Origin: Pseudoxanthomonas helianthi
GTDB lineage: Bacteria; Pseudomonadota; Gammaproteobacteria; Xanthomonadales; Xanthomonadaceae
Length of the DNA: 64,000 nt
Direction: 5' to 3'
NCBI RefSeq assembly: GCF_017939625.1
Contig: NZ_JAGKTC010000004.1
Location: 82,423-146,422 of the forward strand
Shown here: positions 32,744-41,802 of the stretch, piece after piece
How the letters are laid out: each line of letters starts with the position of its first letter
How positions within the stretch are numbered: the first letter of the stretch is position 1
Position numbers and translations under genes: made by a program
The notes under the pieces: generated by a model
Seen by the model: the letters and a program-made list of their open reading frames with translations, nothing else
The model's database searches: none
What the model was told of the DNA's origin: nothing

Positions 32744-33313
32744 TCAGGTACGCGGCAAGGTGACGCCGGTCTGGCCCTGGTACTTGCCGCCGCGATCCTT
32801 GTAGCTGGTTTCGCAGACTTCGTCCGACTCGAAGAACAGCATCTGCGCCACGCCCTCGTTGGCGTAGATGCGCGCCGGCAGCGGCGTGGTGTTGCTGAAC
32901 TCGAGCGTCACGTGGCCTTCCCATTCGGGTTCCAGCGGGGTCACGTTGACGATGATGCCGCAGCGCGCATAAGTGCTCTTGCCCAGGCACACCACCAGGG
33001 TGCTGCGCGGGATGCGGAAATATTCGACCGTGCGCGCCAGGGCGAAACTGTTCGGCGGGATGATGCAGACGTCGCTCTCGATGTCGACGAAGCTGCCGCT
33101 GTCGAAATGCTTCGGATCGACGATGGTCGAGTTGATGTTGGTGAACACCTTGAACTCGCGCGAGCAGCGTACGTCGTAGCCATAACTGGAGGTGCCGTAG
33201 CTGACGATGCGATGGCCGTCGGCGGCGGTCTTGACCTGGCCCGGCTCGAACGGCTCGATCATGCCGTGCTGTTCCGCCATCCGCTTGATCCAGCGGTCGC
33301 TCTTGATGCTCAT
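32744..33313 (-). CDS. dcd: dCTP deaminase
   Basis: It deaminates dCTP to dUTP for thymidylate synthesis. It is a trimeric, cytoplasmic enzyme of 189 residues. Family features are [15 protein letters not shown], the catalytic-region [30 protein letters not shown] and the C-terminal [18 protein letters not shown]. It is 52 bases downstream of apbC on the same strand, so the two are likely one transcript. That pairing is common in related genomes. Confidence 0.97.
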   Translation of the reverse strand: MSIKSDRWIKRMAEQHGMIEPFEPGQVKTAADGHRIVSYGTSSYGYDVRCSREFKVFTNINSTIVDPKHFDSGSFVDIESDVCIIPPNSFALARTVEYFRIPRSTLVVCLGKSTYARCGIIVNVTPLEPEWEGHVTLEFSNTTPLPARIYANEGVAQMLFFESDEVCETSYKDRGGKYQGQTGVTLPRT

Positions 33314-33365
33314 GCAGGGGTTCCTGTGGCCGAAGCGGCCGTCGCGTGAATTCTAACCGAGTCGC

Positions 33366-34304
33366 TCAGACCAGCGACGAGGCGATCGGCATCGGCGCGC
33401 GCGGCCGCTTCGCCAGCGCGTCCGCCAGCGCCCGCGCCGTCGCCCGGTAGGCCTGCGCGGCCGCCGAGTCCGGCGCGGCCACGACCACCGGCTGGCCGGC
33501 ATCACCCTGCTCGCGGATCGACACGTCCAGGGGCAGCGAACCCAGCAGCGGCACACCGTATTGCTGCGCCATCCGCTGGCCGCCCCCTTCGCCGAACAGG
33601 TGCTCGGCGTGGCCACAGTTCGAACACACGTGCACGGCCATGTTCTCGACGATGCCCAACACGGCGATATCGACCTTCTCGAACATCTTCAGCGCCTTGC
33701 GCGCGTCCAGCGTGGCGATGTCCTGTGGCGTGGTCACGATCACCGCGCCGGCCACCGGGATCTTCTGCGACAGGGTCAGCTGGATGTCGCCGGTACCCGG
33801 CGGCAGGTCGACCAGCAGGTAATCCAGGTCGCCCCACAGGGTGTCGTTGAACAACTGGGTCAGCGCCGAGGTCGCCATCGGCCCGCGCCAGATCATCGGC
33901 GTGTCGGGGTCGACCAGCAGGCCGATCGACATGGCTTCCACGCCGAACGCCCGCAACGGCTCGATCGACTTGTTGTCGGGACTCTCCGGCCGCCCGCCGA
34001 TGCCCAGCATCGCCGGGACGCTGGGGCCGTAGATGTCGGCATCCAGCACGCCGACCTTCGCCCCCTCGGCCACCAGTGCCAGCGCCAAGTTCACCGCCGT
34101 GGTCGACTTGCCCACCCCGCCTTTGCCGGATCCCACGGCAATGACATTGCGGACGCGGGGGTGCGGAGAGAGGTTCGGTTGGACGGCATGAGCGGGTAAT
34201 GGCACTTCGGCACCGGCAATTTCTAGGATCAGGCCGGCAATTTTAAGCCGAGCATCCGCCGGCCGACCGCTTAACAGGTCCCGGATGGCGTCTTCCATAC
34301 GCAT
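33366..34304 (-). CDS. apbC: Iron-sulfur cluster carrier ATPase ApbC (Mrp/NBP35)
   Basis: This P-loop ATPase carries and transfers Fe-S clusters. It has 312 residues from the ATG at 34304. An N-terminal segment of about 40 residues (EDAIRDLLSG) replaces a full DUF59 domain. The deviant Walker A is GKGGVGKS (60-67), followed by LLVDLPPGTGD. The cluster-binding CxxC is in VHVCSNCGHAEHLFG. A longer open frame upstream exists, but it runs into the divergent DUF2147 gene and is rejected. Confidence 0.95.
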   Translation of the reverse strand: MRMEDAIRDLLSGRPADARLKIAGLILEIAGAEVPLPAHAVQPNLSPHPRVRNVIAVGSGKGGVGKSTTAVNLALALVAEGAKVGVLDADIYGPSVPAMLGIGGRPESPDNKSIEPLRAFGVEAMSIGLLVDPDTPMIWRGPMATSALTQLFNDTLWGDLDYLLVDLPPGTGDIQLTLSQKIPVAGAVIVTTPQDIATLDARKALKMFEKVDIAVLGIVENMAVHVCSNCGHAEHLFGEGGGQRMAQQYGVPLLGSLPLDVSIREQGDAGQPVVVAAPDSAAAQAYRATARALADALAKRPRAPMPIASSLV

Positions 34305-34351
34305 CCGGATGCGGTATAACAGAGCCCAACCAACGTCCCTGGGAGGGGAAC

Positions 34352-34792
34352 ATGCGCAAGACACTGATCGCCGGCCTGCTGGCCCTGCCCCTGCTGGGTC
34401 TGTCCCTGTCGGCTTTGGCCGCCGACCCGGCGCTCGGTCGCTGGAAGACGCTCGACGACAAGACCGGCAAGGCGATGACCGTCTCCGAGGTCTACATGGC
34501 CAAGAACGGCATGCTCTCGGCACGGATCGTCGAGAACCTGGGCCTGCCGCCGAACTGCACCGAATGCAGCGGCGAGTACAAGGACAAGCCCTATGTCGGC
34601 ATCGTCACCCTGTGGAACCTGAAACAGCAGAAGGACGGCAGCTGGGGCGGCGGCAATGGCTACAAGCCGTCCGAAGACCGGCACTTCAAGGCCAAGAGCG
34701 TCAAGGTGGTCGACGGCGGCAAGAAGATGGAGGTCACCGGCTGCATCGCTGCCTTCCTCTGTCGCACCGCCACCTGGGTTCGCGCCGACTGA
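34352..34792 (+). CDS. DUF2147 family exported protein
   Basis: This 146-residue protein has a clear signal peptide (TLIAGLLALPLLGLSLSALAA) and a DUF2147 core: LGRWKTLDDKTGKAMTVSEVY, CTECSGEYKDKPYVGIVTLWNLK and GCIAAFLCRTATWVR. DUF2147 proteins are small periplasmic beta-barrels of unknown function. The four cysteines may form disulphides. GGGAGGGG precedes the ATG. A terminator follows at 34821, so it is a single-gene unit. Confidence 0.92.
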   Translation: MRKTLIAGLLALPLLGLSLSALAADPALGRWKTLDDKTGKAMTVSEVYMAKNGMLSARIVENLGLPPNCTECSGEYKDKPYVGIVTLWNLKQQKDGSWGGGNGYKPSEDRHFKAKSVKVVDGGKKMEVTGCIAAFLCRTATWVRAD

Positions 34793-34820
34793 GTCGTCGC
34801 TGCCTCACCAACGCGCCTCG

Positions 34821-34850
34821 CGACCCGGCCTTGCGCCGGGTCGTCTTTTT
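34821..34850 (+). terminator. Rho-independent terminator after the DUF2147 gene
   Basis: CGACCCGGC and GCCGGGTCG form a 9-base stem with a short loop, followed by TCTTTTT. It separates the DUF2147 gene from metG. Confidence 0.88.
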
Positions 34851-34891
34851 CCGGCGTGCGATAATCGCTTCTCCCCCGCCCCACCATCGCC

Positions 34892-36964
34892 ATGACCCGC
34901 ACCGCCCTCGTCACCAACGCCCTGCCCTATGCCAACGGCCCGCTGCACCTGGGCCACATGGTCGGTTACATCCAGGCCGACATCTGGGTACGGGCGCGGC
35001 GCCTGCGCGGCGACACGGTGCACTACGTCTGCGCCGACGATACCCATGGCACGCCGATCATGCTGGCCGCGGAAAAGGCCGGGGTCACGCCCGAAGCCTT
35101 CATCGCCGGCGTCCAGGCCAGCCACGAGCGCGATTTCGCCGCGTTCGGCGTGGCTTTCGACCATTACGACTCGACCAACTCCGCGACCAATCGCGAGCTG
35201 ACCGAACTGTTCTACGCGCGCCTGGACGCGGGCGGCCACATCGCCCGGCGCAGCGTCGCCCAGTTCTACGATCCGGCCAAGGGCATGTTCCTGCCCGATC
35301 GCTACATCAAGGGCATTTGCCCGAATTGCGGCACGCCCGACCAGTATGGCGACAACTGCGAGAACTGCGGTGCGACCTACGCGCCGACCGAACTGAAGGA
35401 ACCGAAGTCGGTGCTGTCCGGCGCCACGCCCGAGTTGCGCGATTCGGAACACTACTTCTTCGAAGTCGGCCGCTTCGAGACATTCCTGCGCGAATGGCTG
35501 GCCGGCGACGTCGCGGTGCCGGGGGTCAAGGCCAAGCTGATGGAATGGCTGGACAGCGAAGGCGGCCTGCGCGCGTGGGACATCTCGCGCGACGCACCGT
35601 ACTTCGGTTTCGAGATCCCCGGTGCGCCGGGCAAGTATTTCTACGTCTGGCTGGATGCGCCGATCGGTTACCTGAGCAGCTTCCGCAACCTGTGCGCGAG
35701 CACCGGTGCCGATTTCGACGCTTACCTGAAACCCGATTCGCAAGCCGAACTGCACCACTTCATCGGCAAGGACATCGTCAACTTCCATGGCTTGTTCTGG
35801 CCTGCCGTCCTGCACGGCAGCGGCCATCGCGCGCCGACGCGGCTGCACGTCAACGGCTACCTGACCGTCGACGGCGCGAAGATGTCGAAGTCGCGTGGCA
35901 CCTTCGTCATGGCCCGCACCTACCTCGACGTGGGCCTGGAGCCGGAAGCGCTGCGCTACTACTTCGCGGCCAAGTCCTCCGGCGGCGTCGACGACCTCGA
36001 CCTGAACCTCGCCGACTTCACCGCGCGCGTGAACGCCGACCTGGTCGGCAAGTTCGTCAACCTGGCCAGCCGTTGCGCGGGCTTCATCGAGAAGCGCTTC
36101 GACGGCCAGCTCGCCGCCGCCCTGCCGGCACCCGAAACCTACACGCGCTTCGTCGCGGCACTCGCGAGCGTACGCGAGGCCTACGAGCGCAACGATCCTG
36201 CCGCGGCAATCCGCCAGACGATGGCGCTGGCCGACGAGGCCAACAAGTACATCGACGAAAAGAAACCGTGGGTGCTCGCGAAGCAGGAAGGCGCCGATGC
36301 CGAACTGCAGGCGGTGTGCACGCAGGGCCTGAACCTGTTCCGCGTGCTGACCGCGGCACTGAAGCCGATCCTCCCGCGCACCGCGACGCAGGCCGAGGAA
36401 TTCCTCGCCTCGCCGGTGTACGCCTGGGGCGACCTTGACGCGCCGCTGCGCGCGCACCGGATCAAGCCGTATGCGCCGCTGTTCACCCGCATCGACCCGA
36501 AACTGATCGACGCCATGACCGAAGCTTCGAAGGACACCCTCGCCGCAGCCCTCCCCGTGGGAGCGGCCACAGCCGCGACAGGCAACAAGGCCGAGGCGAA
36601 GGCGAACGCGGCTGTAGCCGCTCCCACGACGGAATACATCGGGATCGATGATTTCGGGAAACTCGACCTGCGCATCGGCAAGGTACTGGCATGCGAATTC
36701 GTCGAAGGCAGCGACAAGCTGTTGCGCTTCGAACTGGACGCCGGCGAGCTGGGCAAGCGGCAGATCTTCAGCGGCATCCGCGCCAGCTACGGCGAACCGG
36801 ACAAACTGGTCGGCCGCAACGTCGTGTTCATCGCTAACCTGGCGCCGCGCAAGATGCGCTTCGGCACCAGCGAAGGCATGATCCTCTCGGCGGGCTTCGA
36901 CGGCGGCGCGCTTGCCCTGCTCGACGCCGATGCCGGCGCGCTGCCGGGCATGCCGGTGAAGTGA
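34892..36964 (+). CDS. metG: Methionyl-tRNA synthetase
   Basis: This class I synthetase has 690 residues. The HIGH motif is His19-Leu-Gly-His22, and KMSKS is at about 330-334. The zinc knuckle has [18 protein letters not shown]. The C-terminal EMAP-II-like dimerisation/tRNA-binding domain starts near [20 protein letters not shown]. Between the anticodon-binding domain and that domain, residues about 556-579 ([20 protein letters not shown]) are encoded by a diverged GTGGGAGCG palindromic pair in frame. The stop overlaps the GTG start of rsxB. Confidence 0.97.
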   Translation: MTRTALVTNALPYANGPLHLGHMVGYIQADIWVRARRLRGDTVHYVCADDTHGTPIMLAAEKAGVTPEAFIAGVQASHERDFAAFGVAFDHYDSTNSATNRELTELFYARLDAGGHIARRSVAQFYDPAKGMFLPDRYIKGICPNCGTPDQYGDNCENCGATYAPTELKEPKSVLSGATPELRDSEHYFFEVGRFETFLREWLAGDVAVPGVKAKLMEWLDSEGGLRAWDISRDAPYFGFEIPGAPGKYFYVWLDAPIGYLSSFRNLCASTGADFDAYLKPDSQAELHHFIGKDIVNFHGLFWPAVLHGSGHRAPTRLHVNGYLTVDGAKMSKSRGTFVMARTYLDVGLEPEALRYYFAAKSSGGVDDLDLNLADFTARVNADLVGKFVNLASRCAGFIEKRFDGQLAAALPAPETYTRFVAALASVREAYERNDPAAAIRQTMALADEANKYIDEKKPWVLAKQEGADAELQAVCTQGLNLFRVLTAALKPILPRTATQAEEFLASPVYAWGDLDAPLRAHRIKPYAPLFTRIDPKLIDAMTEASKDTLAAALPVGAATAATGNKAEAKANAAVAAPTTEYIGIDDFGKLDLRIGKVLACEFVEGSDKLLRFELDAGELGKRQIFSGIRASYGEPDKLVGRNVVFIANLAPRKMRFGTSEGMILSAGFDGGALALLDADAGALPGMPVK
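36557..36627. repeat. GTGGGAGCG-type palindromic pair inside metG
   Basis: The arms 36557-36577 and 36607-36627 are 21-base inverted repeats (20 of 21 matching) of the form GTGGGAGCGGCYACAGCCGC. They lie within the open frame of metG, at the hinge between its anticodon-binding and C-terminal domains. The head and length match the intergenic pairs at 10783, 37387 and 44385. The reading frame across it is open and encodes Ala-rich residues. Confidence 0.8.
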
Positions 36965-37401
36965 GCGGGTCAGCTTCCCTCGGTTCGGCGGACCTGGTCG
37001 AACGCCTGGACCGGATCCTGCCGCAGACCCAGTGCGGACAATGCGGTTTCGATGGATGCCGGCCCTACGCCGAAGCGATGGCGCATGGCGAGGCCGGGGT
37101 GGACCGTTGCCCACCCGGCGGCGATGCCGGCGCGCGTGCGCTGGCCCGCGTGCTGCAGGTTCCCGCCCTGCCCTACGACCGCAGCCGCGGCACCCACCAT
37201 GCGACGGCTCCAGTCGCACGCATCGTCGAAGCTGACTGCATCGGCTGCACCAAGTGCATCCAGGCCTGCCCGGTCGACGCGATCATCGGTGGGGCCAAGC
37301 TGATGCACGTGGTGATCGAACCGCTGTGCACCGGCTGCGAACTGTGCGTACCCGCGTGCCCGGTGGATTGCATCGAGCTGATTGCCGTGGGAGCGACGTA
37401 A
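36961..37401 (+). CDS. rsxB: RnfB/RsxB-like iron-sulfur protein
   Basis: This 146-residue soluble protein carries three predicted 4Fe-4S clusters. The first is the Cys25/28/33/50 set ([16 protein letters not shown]). The others are two ferredoxin motifs, [15 protein letters not shown] and [15 protein letters not shown]. RnfB/RsxB is a subunit of an electron-transport complex, but this form lacks the N-terminal membrane helix and no other rnf/rsx genes are near. The GTG start overlaps the metG stop. The final residues VGAT and the TAA come from the repeat at 37387. Confidence 0.88.
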   Translation: MSGSASLGSADLVERLDRILPQTQCGQCGFDGCRPYAEAMAHGEAGVDRCPPGGDAGARALARVLQVPALPYDRSRGTHHATAPVARIVEADCIGCTKCIQACPVDAIIGGAKLMHVVIEPLCTGCELCVPACPVDCIELIAVGAT

Positions 37402-37452
37402 GTCGCGATGCTTTTTTTCGCGAAAGGCAATCGCGACTTACGTCGCTCCCAC
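37387..37452. repeat. GTGGGAGCG-type perfect inverted repeat pair after rsxB
   Basis: The arms 37387-37408 and 37431-37452 are perfect 22-base inverted repeats beginning GTGGGAGCGACGTAAGTCGC, separated by 22 bases with a T run. The left arm encodes the last four residues and the stop of rsxB. The pair lies between rsxB and the convergent TraB-family gene (stop at 37460) and could terminate both. Confidence 0.9.
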
Positions 37453-37459
37453 GCCACGA

Positions 37460-38401
37460 TTATTTGCAGGTCGAGCAGATCCGCTCGACCTTGTAACCCT
37501 TGGCCCGCAGCTTTTCTACCAGGCCGTCGGGCCCCAGCAGGTGCAGGGCACCGACCACGACGAGGGTGTCGCCAGACTTCGATCCGCTCAGGCGCGCTTC
37601 GATCTTCGGCAGCCAGGCTTCGTTGCGGGCGACGTCGATCAGGCGGTAGGTCTGCGGGGTCTTGGCGATCATCTCCTCGCGCATCGTGCGGTTGAGCCCC
37701 GCGACGTCGCCGGCGCGCCATTGCCGGTGCAATTCCATCATGTCCGCGACGCTCTTCTTCGGATCGTCGACGAATTCCTTGAGGCCGGCGACCTGCTCCT
37801 GCATCGGCGTCGAATCCAGCGCCGCCAGTTGCGCATCGATGGTCTCCAGCCCGGCCGTGGGCTTGTTCGCTTCGGCCGCGCGTTGCATCAGGTGCTGGTC
37901 GAGCCCCAGCTCCGGGCGGAAACCGAGCCGCTGGGCGATGCCGATGCTGATGGCGAGGGTGATGAACCATGGCTCCTGCGCCTGCATCGCCCCCGCCACG
38001 CCGCCCGACGAAGCGGCCAGCTTGTCCAGTGCGGCGTAGGTCGCGGCGGGCAATACCTGCTGCAGGTTCCTGCCGTCGGCATAGCCTGCGGCGGTGGCGA
38101 ACTTGCCCGCCACGTCGGGCGCGGTCAAGGCGTCGGGCGACAATTCGAACAACAGCGATTCGGAATCCGCGAATGCGGCCTGCGTCTCCTTCGGCAACGG
38201 GTAGTCGTCGGTCTTGAGCAGGTGGAACGAACCCAGCAGGTAGACGCTGTTGTCGGCGTCGGACACTTTCCACAGCAAGGGGACCGGCGGCTTGGGCGCC
38301 GCGGGCGTGGCGGGCGCGTCTGCAGCCATCGCGTGGGCGACGCACAGGAATGCCGCCAGCAATGCGGCGGAAATGCGTCTTGCGGAACGAAGCGGCTTCA
38401 T
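37460..38401 (-). CDS. TraB/GumN family exported protein
   Basis: This 313-residue protein has a signal peptide (ISAALLAAFLCVAHAMA). The TraB/GumN core shows VPLLWKVSDADNSVYLLGSFHLLKTDDYPL, FELSPDA and the C-terminal VVVGALHLLGPDGLVEKLRAKGYKVERI. The paired GSFH and GALH motifs are thought to be the metal-dependent protease-like site of this family. A direct role has not been shown. The ATG at 38401 overlaps the stop of the DUF1684 gene. Confidence 0.9.
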   Translation of the reverse strand: MKPLRSARRISAALLAAFLCVAHAMAADAPATPAAPKPPVPLLWKVSDADNSVYLLGSFHLLKTDDYPLPKETQAAFADSESLLFELSPDALTAPDVAGKFATAAGYADGRNLQQVLPAATYAALDKLAASSGGVAGAMQAQEPWFITLAISIGIAQRLGFRPELGLDQHLMQRAAEANKPTAGLETIDAQLAALDSTPMQEQVAGLKEFVDDPKKSVADMMELHRQWRAGDVAGLNRTMREEMIAKTPQTYRLIDVARNEAWLPKIEARLSGSKSGDTLVVVGALHLLGPDGLVEKLRAKGYKVERICSTCK

Positions 38402-39366
38402 CGGACTTCCTTGTCGGGCGCGGATTCGGGATGGGCGTAAGCCTTCTCGCCGGCGGTGATCGCCAGGTCCAGGCGGTTTTCGGGCGGCGGCAACGGGCAG
38501 GTGGCGAACGGGGTGAACGCGCACGGCGGGTCGTAGGCGCGATTGAAATCCAGCACCACCCTGCCCTGCGCGTCGGGCTTGGCGGCGTCGAGGAAACGCC
38601 CGGCCGGATAACTGCCGTGGCCGCTGGTGCGATCGGCGAAGACCAGGAACAGGGCGCCGCTATCGTCCTCGGCCAGCGCCTCGATGCGATAGGTCTTGCC
38701 GTCGCGGACGAATTCCACCGCGCCCGGGTTCGGCGAATCGGTGGTCATGCCGACGATGTCGACGATCGGAATGGTCTTGCCCGGCGGGTTGGCGACGAAT
38801 TTGCCGACGAGGCGCCACGACGGATCCGCATTCCAGTACTGCACGCCGGCGAAGTTCACCCGGCTCGGTGCGTCGGCATGCTTGACCCGCAACGCATAGC
38901 GGTCGCCGCGCCTGATCACCGTCAGTTTGCCCTTGCCTTCGTCGAAGCCGATGACGCTGGGTGTTTGCTCGCGGTCGCTGTGCAACTCGACCCTACCCTT
39001 CAGCGGCTCGCCATCGAGGGTCAACGCCGCGCCGGATTCGGGAGTGAATTCGATGCGATCCTGCTTCAGGACGAGCATGCCCATTTTCGCCGGTCCGACC
39101 GCCAGGCGAATGCCGCTGCTGCCGCCACTGCCGATGTAATGCGCACCCGGATCCAGCCAGTGCAGGCCGACCAGGCTGGTCCAGCCGTCGGGTTGCAGCA
39201 ATTCCTGCCGGCGTTGCTCGCGCCACGCGGCGTTCTCCGCGAGGAAGACCTGCTCCGCCTTCGCCTTCTTCGCCGCGAGCTCGGCCGCATCGGGCCCTGG
39301 CGCGCCACGCTGGCAGGCGCACAGGGCCACGAACATCGCCGCCAGCGACCATGCACGCTTCGTCAT
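38398..39366 (-). CDS. DUF1684 family lipoprotein
   Basis: This 322-residue protein has a lipobox (MFVALCAC), so it is a predicted lipoprotein. DUF1684 features are LQPDGWTSLVGLHWLDPGAHYIGS, VQYWNADPSWRLVGKF and the C-terminal DFNRAYDPPCAFTPFATCPLPPPENRLDLAITAGEKAY. Function is unknown. It starts 1 base after the mutL stop and overlaps the TraB-family gene, so mutL, this gene and the TraB gene are one transcript. Confidence 0.92.
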   Translation of the reverse strand: MTKRAWSLAAMFVALCACQRGAPGPDAAELAAKKAKAEQVFLAENAAWREQRRQELLQPDGWTSLVGLHWLDPGAHYIGSGGSSGIRLAVGPAKMGMLVLKQDRIEFTPESGAALTLDGEPLKGRVELHSDREQTPSVIGFDEGKGKLTVIRRGDRYALRVKHADAPSRVNFAGVQYWNADPSWRLVGKFVANPPGKTIPIVDIVGMTTDSPNPGAVEFVRDGKTYRIEALAEDDSGALFLVFADRTSGHGSYPAGRFLDAAKPDAQGRVVLDFNRAYDPPCAFTPFATCPLPPPENRLDLAITAGEKAYAHPESAPDKEVR

Positions 39367-39367
39367 C

Positions 39368-41173
39368 TCATCGTCCTCGCAGGAACCAGCGATCGATTTC
39401 GGGCAGCGAGAAGTGCGCCCAGGTCGGCCGGCCGTGGTTGCACTGGCCGGAACGCTCGGTGACTTCCATCTCGCGCAGCAACGCATTCATCTCGGCGACG
39501 GTCAGCTTGCGATTGGCGCGCACCGCGCCGTGGCAGGCCATGGTCGACAGCAATTCGTCGCGCGCCGCGGCGACGCGACGGCTCTCGCCGTGTTCGCGCA
39601 GGTCGGTCAACACGTCGCGCAGCAGGGCTTCCGGCTCGGCATGGGCCAGCAATGCCGGCACGCTACGCACACTGAGCGATTGCGGGCCGCTGCGAACCAC
39701 TTCGAAACCGAGCGCGGCCAGCGTTTCGCCTTCGCGCTCGGCCACGTCGGCCTCGCGTTCGGCCACGGCGAGGTTGATCGGCACCAGCAGCGGCTGCGAA
39801 CGCACGCCGATGCCGTCGTGCGCGGCCTTCAGTTTTTCGTAGCCGATGCGTTCGTGCGCGGCATGCATGTCGACGACGATCAGGCCCTCGGCGTTCTCGG
39901 CCAGGATGTAGATGCCGTGCAACTGGGCAATGGCGTAACCCAACGGCGGCACCCCAGCTTCGCCGGTTTCGGGCAAGGGTGCCGGCGACCATGCGGGCGC
40001 TTCGATCGACGGCGACCCGGCGGACGGCGCATACAACGCGGCGTAGGCCGCCGGCGCTTCGGCCACGCCCAGGCCCAGCGGCGCCTGCCGCGTCGGCATC
40101 CAGGCAGGTGCGGCCTGTCCGTTCGCGAACGGCGCGGCGGTTGGCGGGGCGTACGAACCCGGTTGCGCCGGCGTCGCACCCGCCCGCGTCTCCGCCAGCG
40201 CTTCGTGCAGCGCGCGATAGACGAAATCGTGCACCAGCCGGCTGTCGCGGAAGCGCACCTCGTGCTTGGCCGGGTGCACGTTGACGTCGACGCGGGTCGG
40301 ATCGATCTCGAGGAACAGCACGTAGGCCGGTTGGCGGCCATGGAACAGGACGTCCTGGTAAGCCAGCTTCACCGCATGGGCGATGTTGCGGTCGCGCACG
40401 CTGCGGCCATTGACGTACAGGTACTGCTGGTCGGCGCTGGCGCGCGAATAGCTGGGCTGGGCGATCCAGCCCTGCAGGCGCAGGCCGGCGGCAGCGTGGT
40501 CGACGCGCAGGGAATTGCGCGCGAACTCATCGCCGAGGGTTTCGCCCAGCCGCGCGGCGTGTTCGGTTTCGTCGCCTTTGTAGCGGCGCGTCGGCTTGCC
40601 GTTGTGGGAAACGCGCAGCTCCACGTCGGGGCGTGCCAACGCCAACGAACGCAGCCATTCCTCGATGTGGCCCAGCTCGGTGCGTTCGGCCCGCAGGAAC
40701 TTGCGCCGCGCCGGTACGTTGTAGAACAGCTCGCGTACTTCCACCGTGGTGCCGGGAGCCTGCTGTTTCGGGGTCACTTCGCCGAGCCTGCCGCCCTCGA
40801 CCTGCAGTGCCGAGCCGTGCGCATCGCCCGCACGACGGGAAGCCAGCGAGAAACGGCTGACCGAAGCGATGGAAGGCAGCGCTTCGCCGCGGAAACCGAG
40901 CGTGGCCACCGCTTCCAGGTCGTCGAGCGAAGCGATCTTGCTGGTCGCATGCCGCGCCACCGCAAGCGGCAATTCTTCCGGCGCGATGCCGCCACCGTCA
41001 TCGCGGATGCGGATCAGGCGGATGCCGCCTTCCTCCAGGTCGATGTCGATGCGTCGTGCGCCGGCGTCCAGCGCGTTTTCGACCAGTTCCTTGACCACCG
41101 AAGCGGGTCGTTCGACCACTTCGCCGGCGGCGATCTGGTTGATCAGGATTTCAGGAAGGGGACGGATGGGCAC
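39368..41173 (-). CDS. mutL: DNA mismatch repair protein MutL
   Basis: It links mismatch recognition by MutS to downstream repair. It has 601 residues. GHKL ATPase motifs are [42 protein letters not shown] and [28 protein letters not shown] and [13 protein letters not shown] follow, then a Pro/Ala-rich linker (about 335-400) and the dimerisation domain with the conserved [13 protein letters not shown] and CNHGRPTW. It is normally next to an amidase gene; here a tail-tube gene lies between them. Confidence 0.97.
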   Translation of the reverse strand: MPIRPLPEILINQIAAGEVVERPASVVKELVENALDAGARRIDIDLEEGGIRLIRIRDDGGGIAPEELPLAVARHATSKIASLDDLEAVATLGFRGEALPSIASVSRFSLASRRAGDAHGSALQVEGGRLGEVTPKQQAPGTTVEVRELFYNVPARRKFLRAERTELGHIEEWLRSLALARPDVELRVSHNGKPTRRYKGDETEHAARLGETLGDEFARNSLRVDHAAAGLRLQGWIAQPSYSRASADQQYLYVNGRSVRDRNIAHAVKLAYQDVLFHGRQPAYVLFLEIDPTRVDVNVHPAKHEVRFRDSRLVHDFVYRALHEALAETRAGATPAQPGSYAPPTAAPFANGQAAPAWMPTRQAPLGLGVAEAPAAYAALYAPSAGSPSIEAPAWSPAPLPETGEAGVPPLGYAIAQLHGIYILAENAEGLIVVDMHAAHERIGYEKLKAAHDGIGVRSQPLLVPINLAVAEREADVAEREGETLAALGFEVVRSGPQSLSVRSVPALLAHAEPEALLRDVLTDLREHGESRRVAAARDELLSTMACHGAVRANRKLTVAEMNALLREMEVTERSGQCNHGRPTWAHFSLPEIDRWFLRGR

Positions 41174-41265
41174 GGTGGAATGATACCGGGCCGCCCGGGA
41201 CCTGTCCCCGGCACGATGCGTTCCGCGTAGTCACGAGATGCACGCCATCGAAAAGGAGATCCGCC

Positions 41266-41787
41266 ATGGCCCAGTTCCCGGTGAACACGCACCGCCACGA
41301 CCCCTACAAGAACTTCAAGTTCCGGGTGAAATGGGACAACCGCCATATCGCCGGGATCAGCCGGATCAGCGGATTGGCGCGGCGGACCGAATCGGTGGAG
41401 CATCGGGCCGGCGGCGAACCGAACATCCTGCGCAAGTCGCCCGGGCGTACGAGTTGCGAACCGGTCGTGCTGGAGCGCGGCATCACCCACGACACCGAGT
41501 TCGAACAGTGGGCCAATAAGGTTTGGAACGTCCAGGCGGGGGCAGGCGCGGAGCTCTCGCTGCGCGATTACCGCAAGGACATCGTCATCGAGCTGTACAA
41601 CGAAGCCGGGCAGCTCGTCATCGCCTACAAGGTGTATCGCTGCTGGGTTTCCGAATTCCGCGCCTTGCCGGAACTGGACGCGAAGACCGCCAGCGTGGCG
41701 ATCGAATCGATCACCCTGGAAAACGAGGGATGGGAACGCGATGCCTCGGTGCCGGAACCGGCCGAGCCCTCTTTCACGAAGCCCTAG
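41266..41787 (+). CDS. Orphan phage T4 gp19-like tail-tube protein
   Basis: This 173-residue protein matches the gp19/contractile-injection tube family. It shows FKFRVKWDNRHIAGISRISGL, HRAGGEPNILRKSPGRTSCEPVVLERGITHDTEFEQWANKV and a C-terminal ALPELDAKTASVAIESITLENEGWERD. Such proteins stack into the inner tube of phage tails and extracellular contractile injection systems. No sheath, baseplate, spike or ATPase gene is nearby. AAGGAG precedes the ATG. It lies between mutL and the amidase gene, on the opposite strand to both. Confidence 0.88.
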   Translation: MAQFPVNTHRHDPYKNFKFRVKWDNRHIAGISRISGLARRTESVEHRAGGEPNILRKSPGRTSCEPVVLERGITHDTEFEQWANKVWNVQAGAGAELSLRDYRKDIVIELYNEAGQLVIAYKVYRCWVSEFRALPELDAKTASVAIESITLENEGWERDASVPEPAEPSFTKP

Positions 41788-41802
41788 GCCCGGAAGCGCC
41801 GA

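Noticed and set aside
34305..34523. N-terminal extension of apbC
   Set aside because: The extra residues overlap the signal-peptide region of the divergent DUF2147 gene and have no similarity to Mrp proteins.
41266..41787. Prophage remnant
   Set aside because: Only a single tail-tube gene is present. There is no integrase, capsid, lysis or other phage gene within the flanking housekeeping genes.
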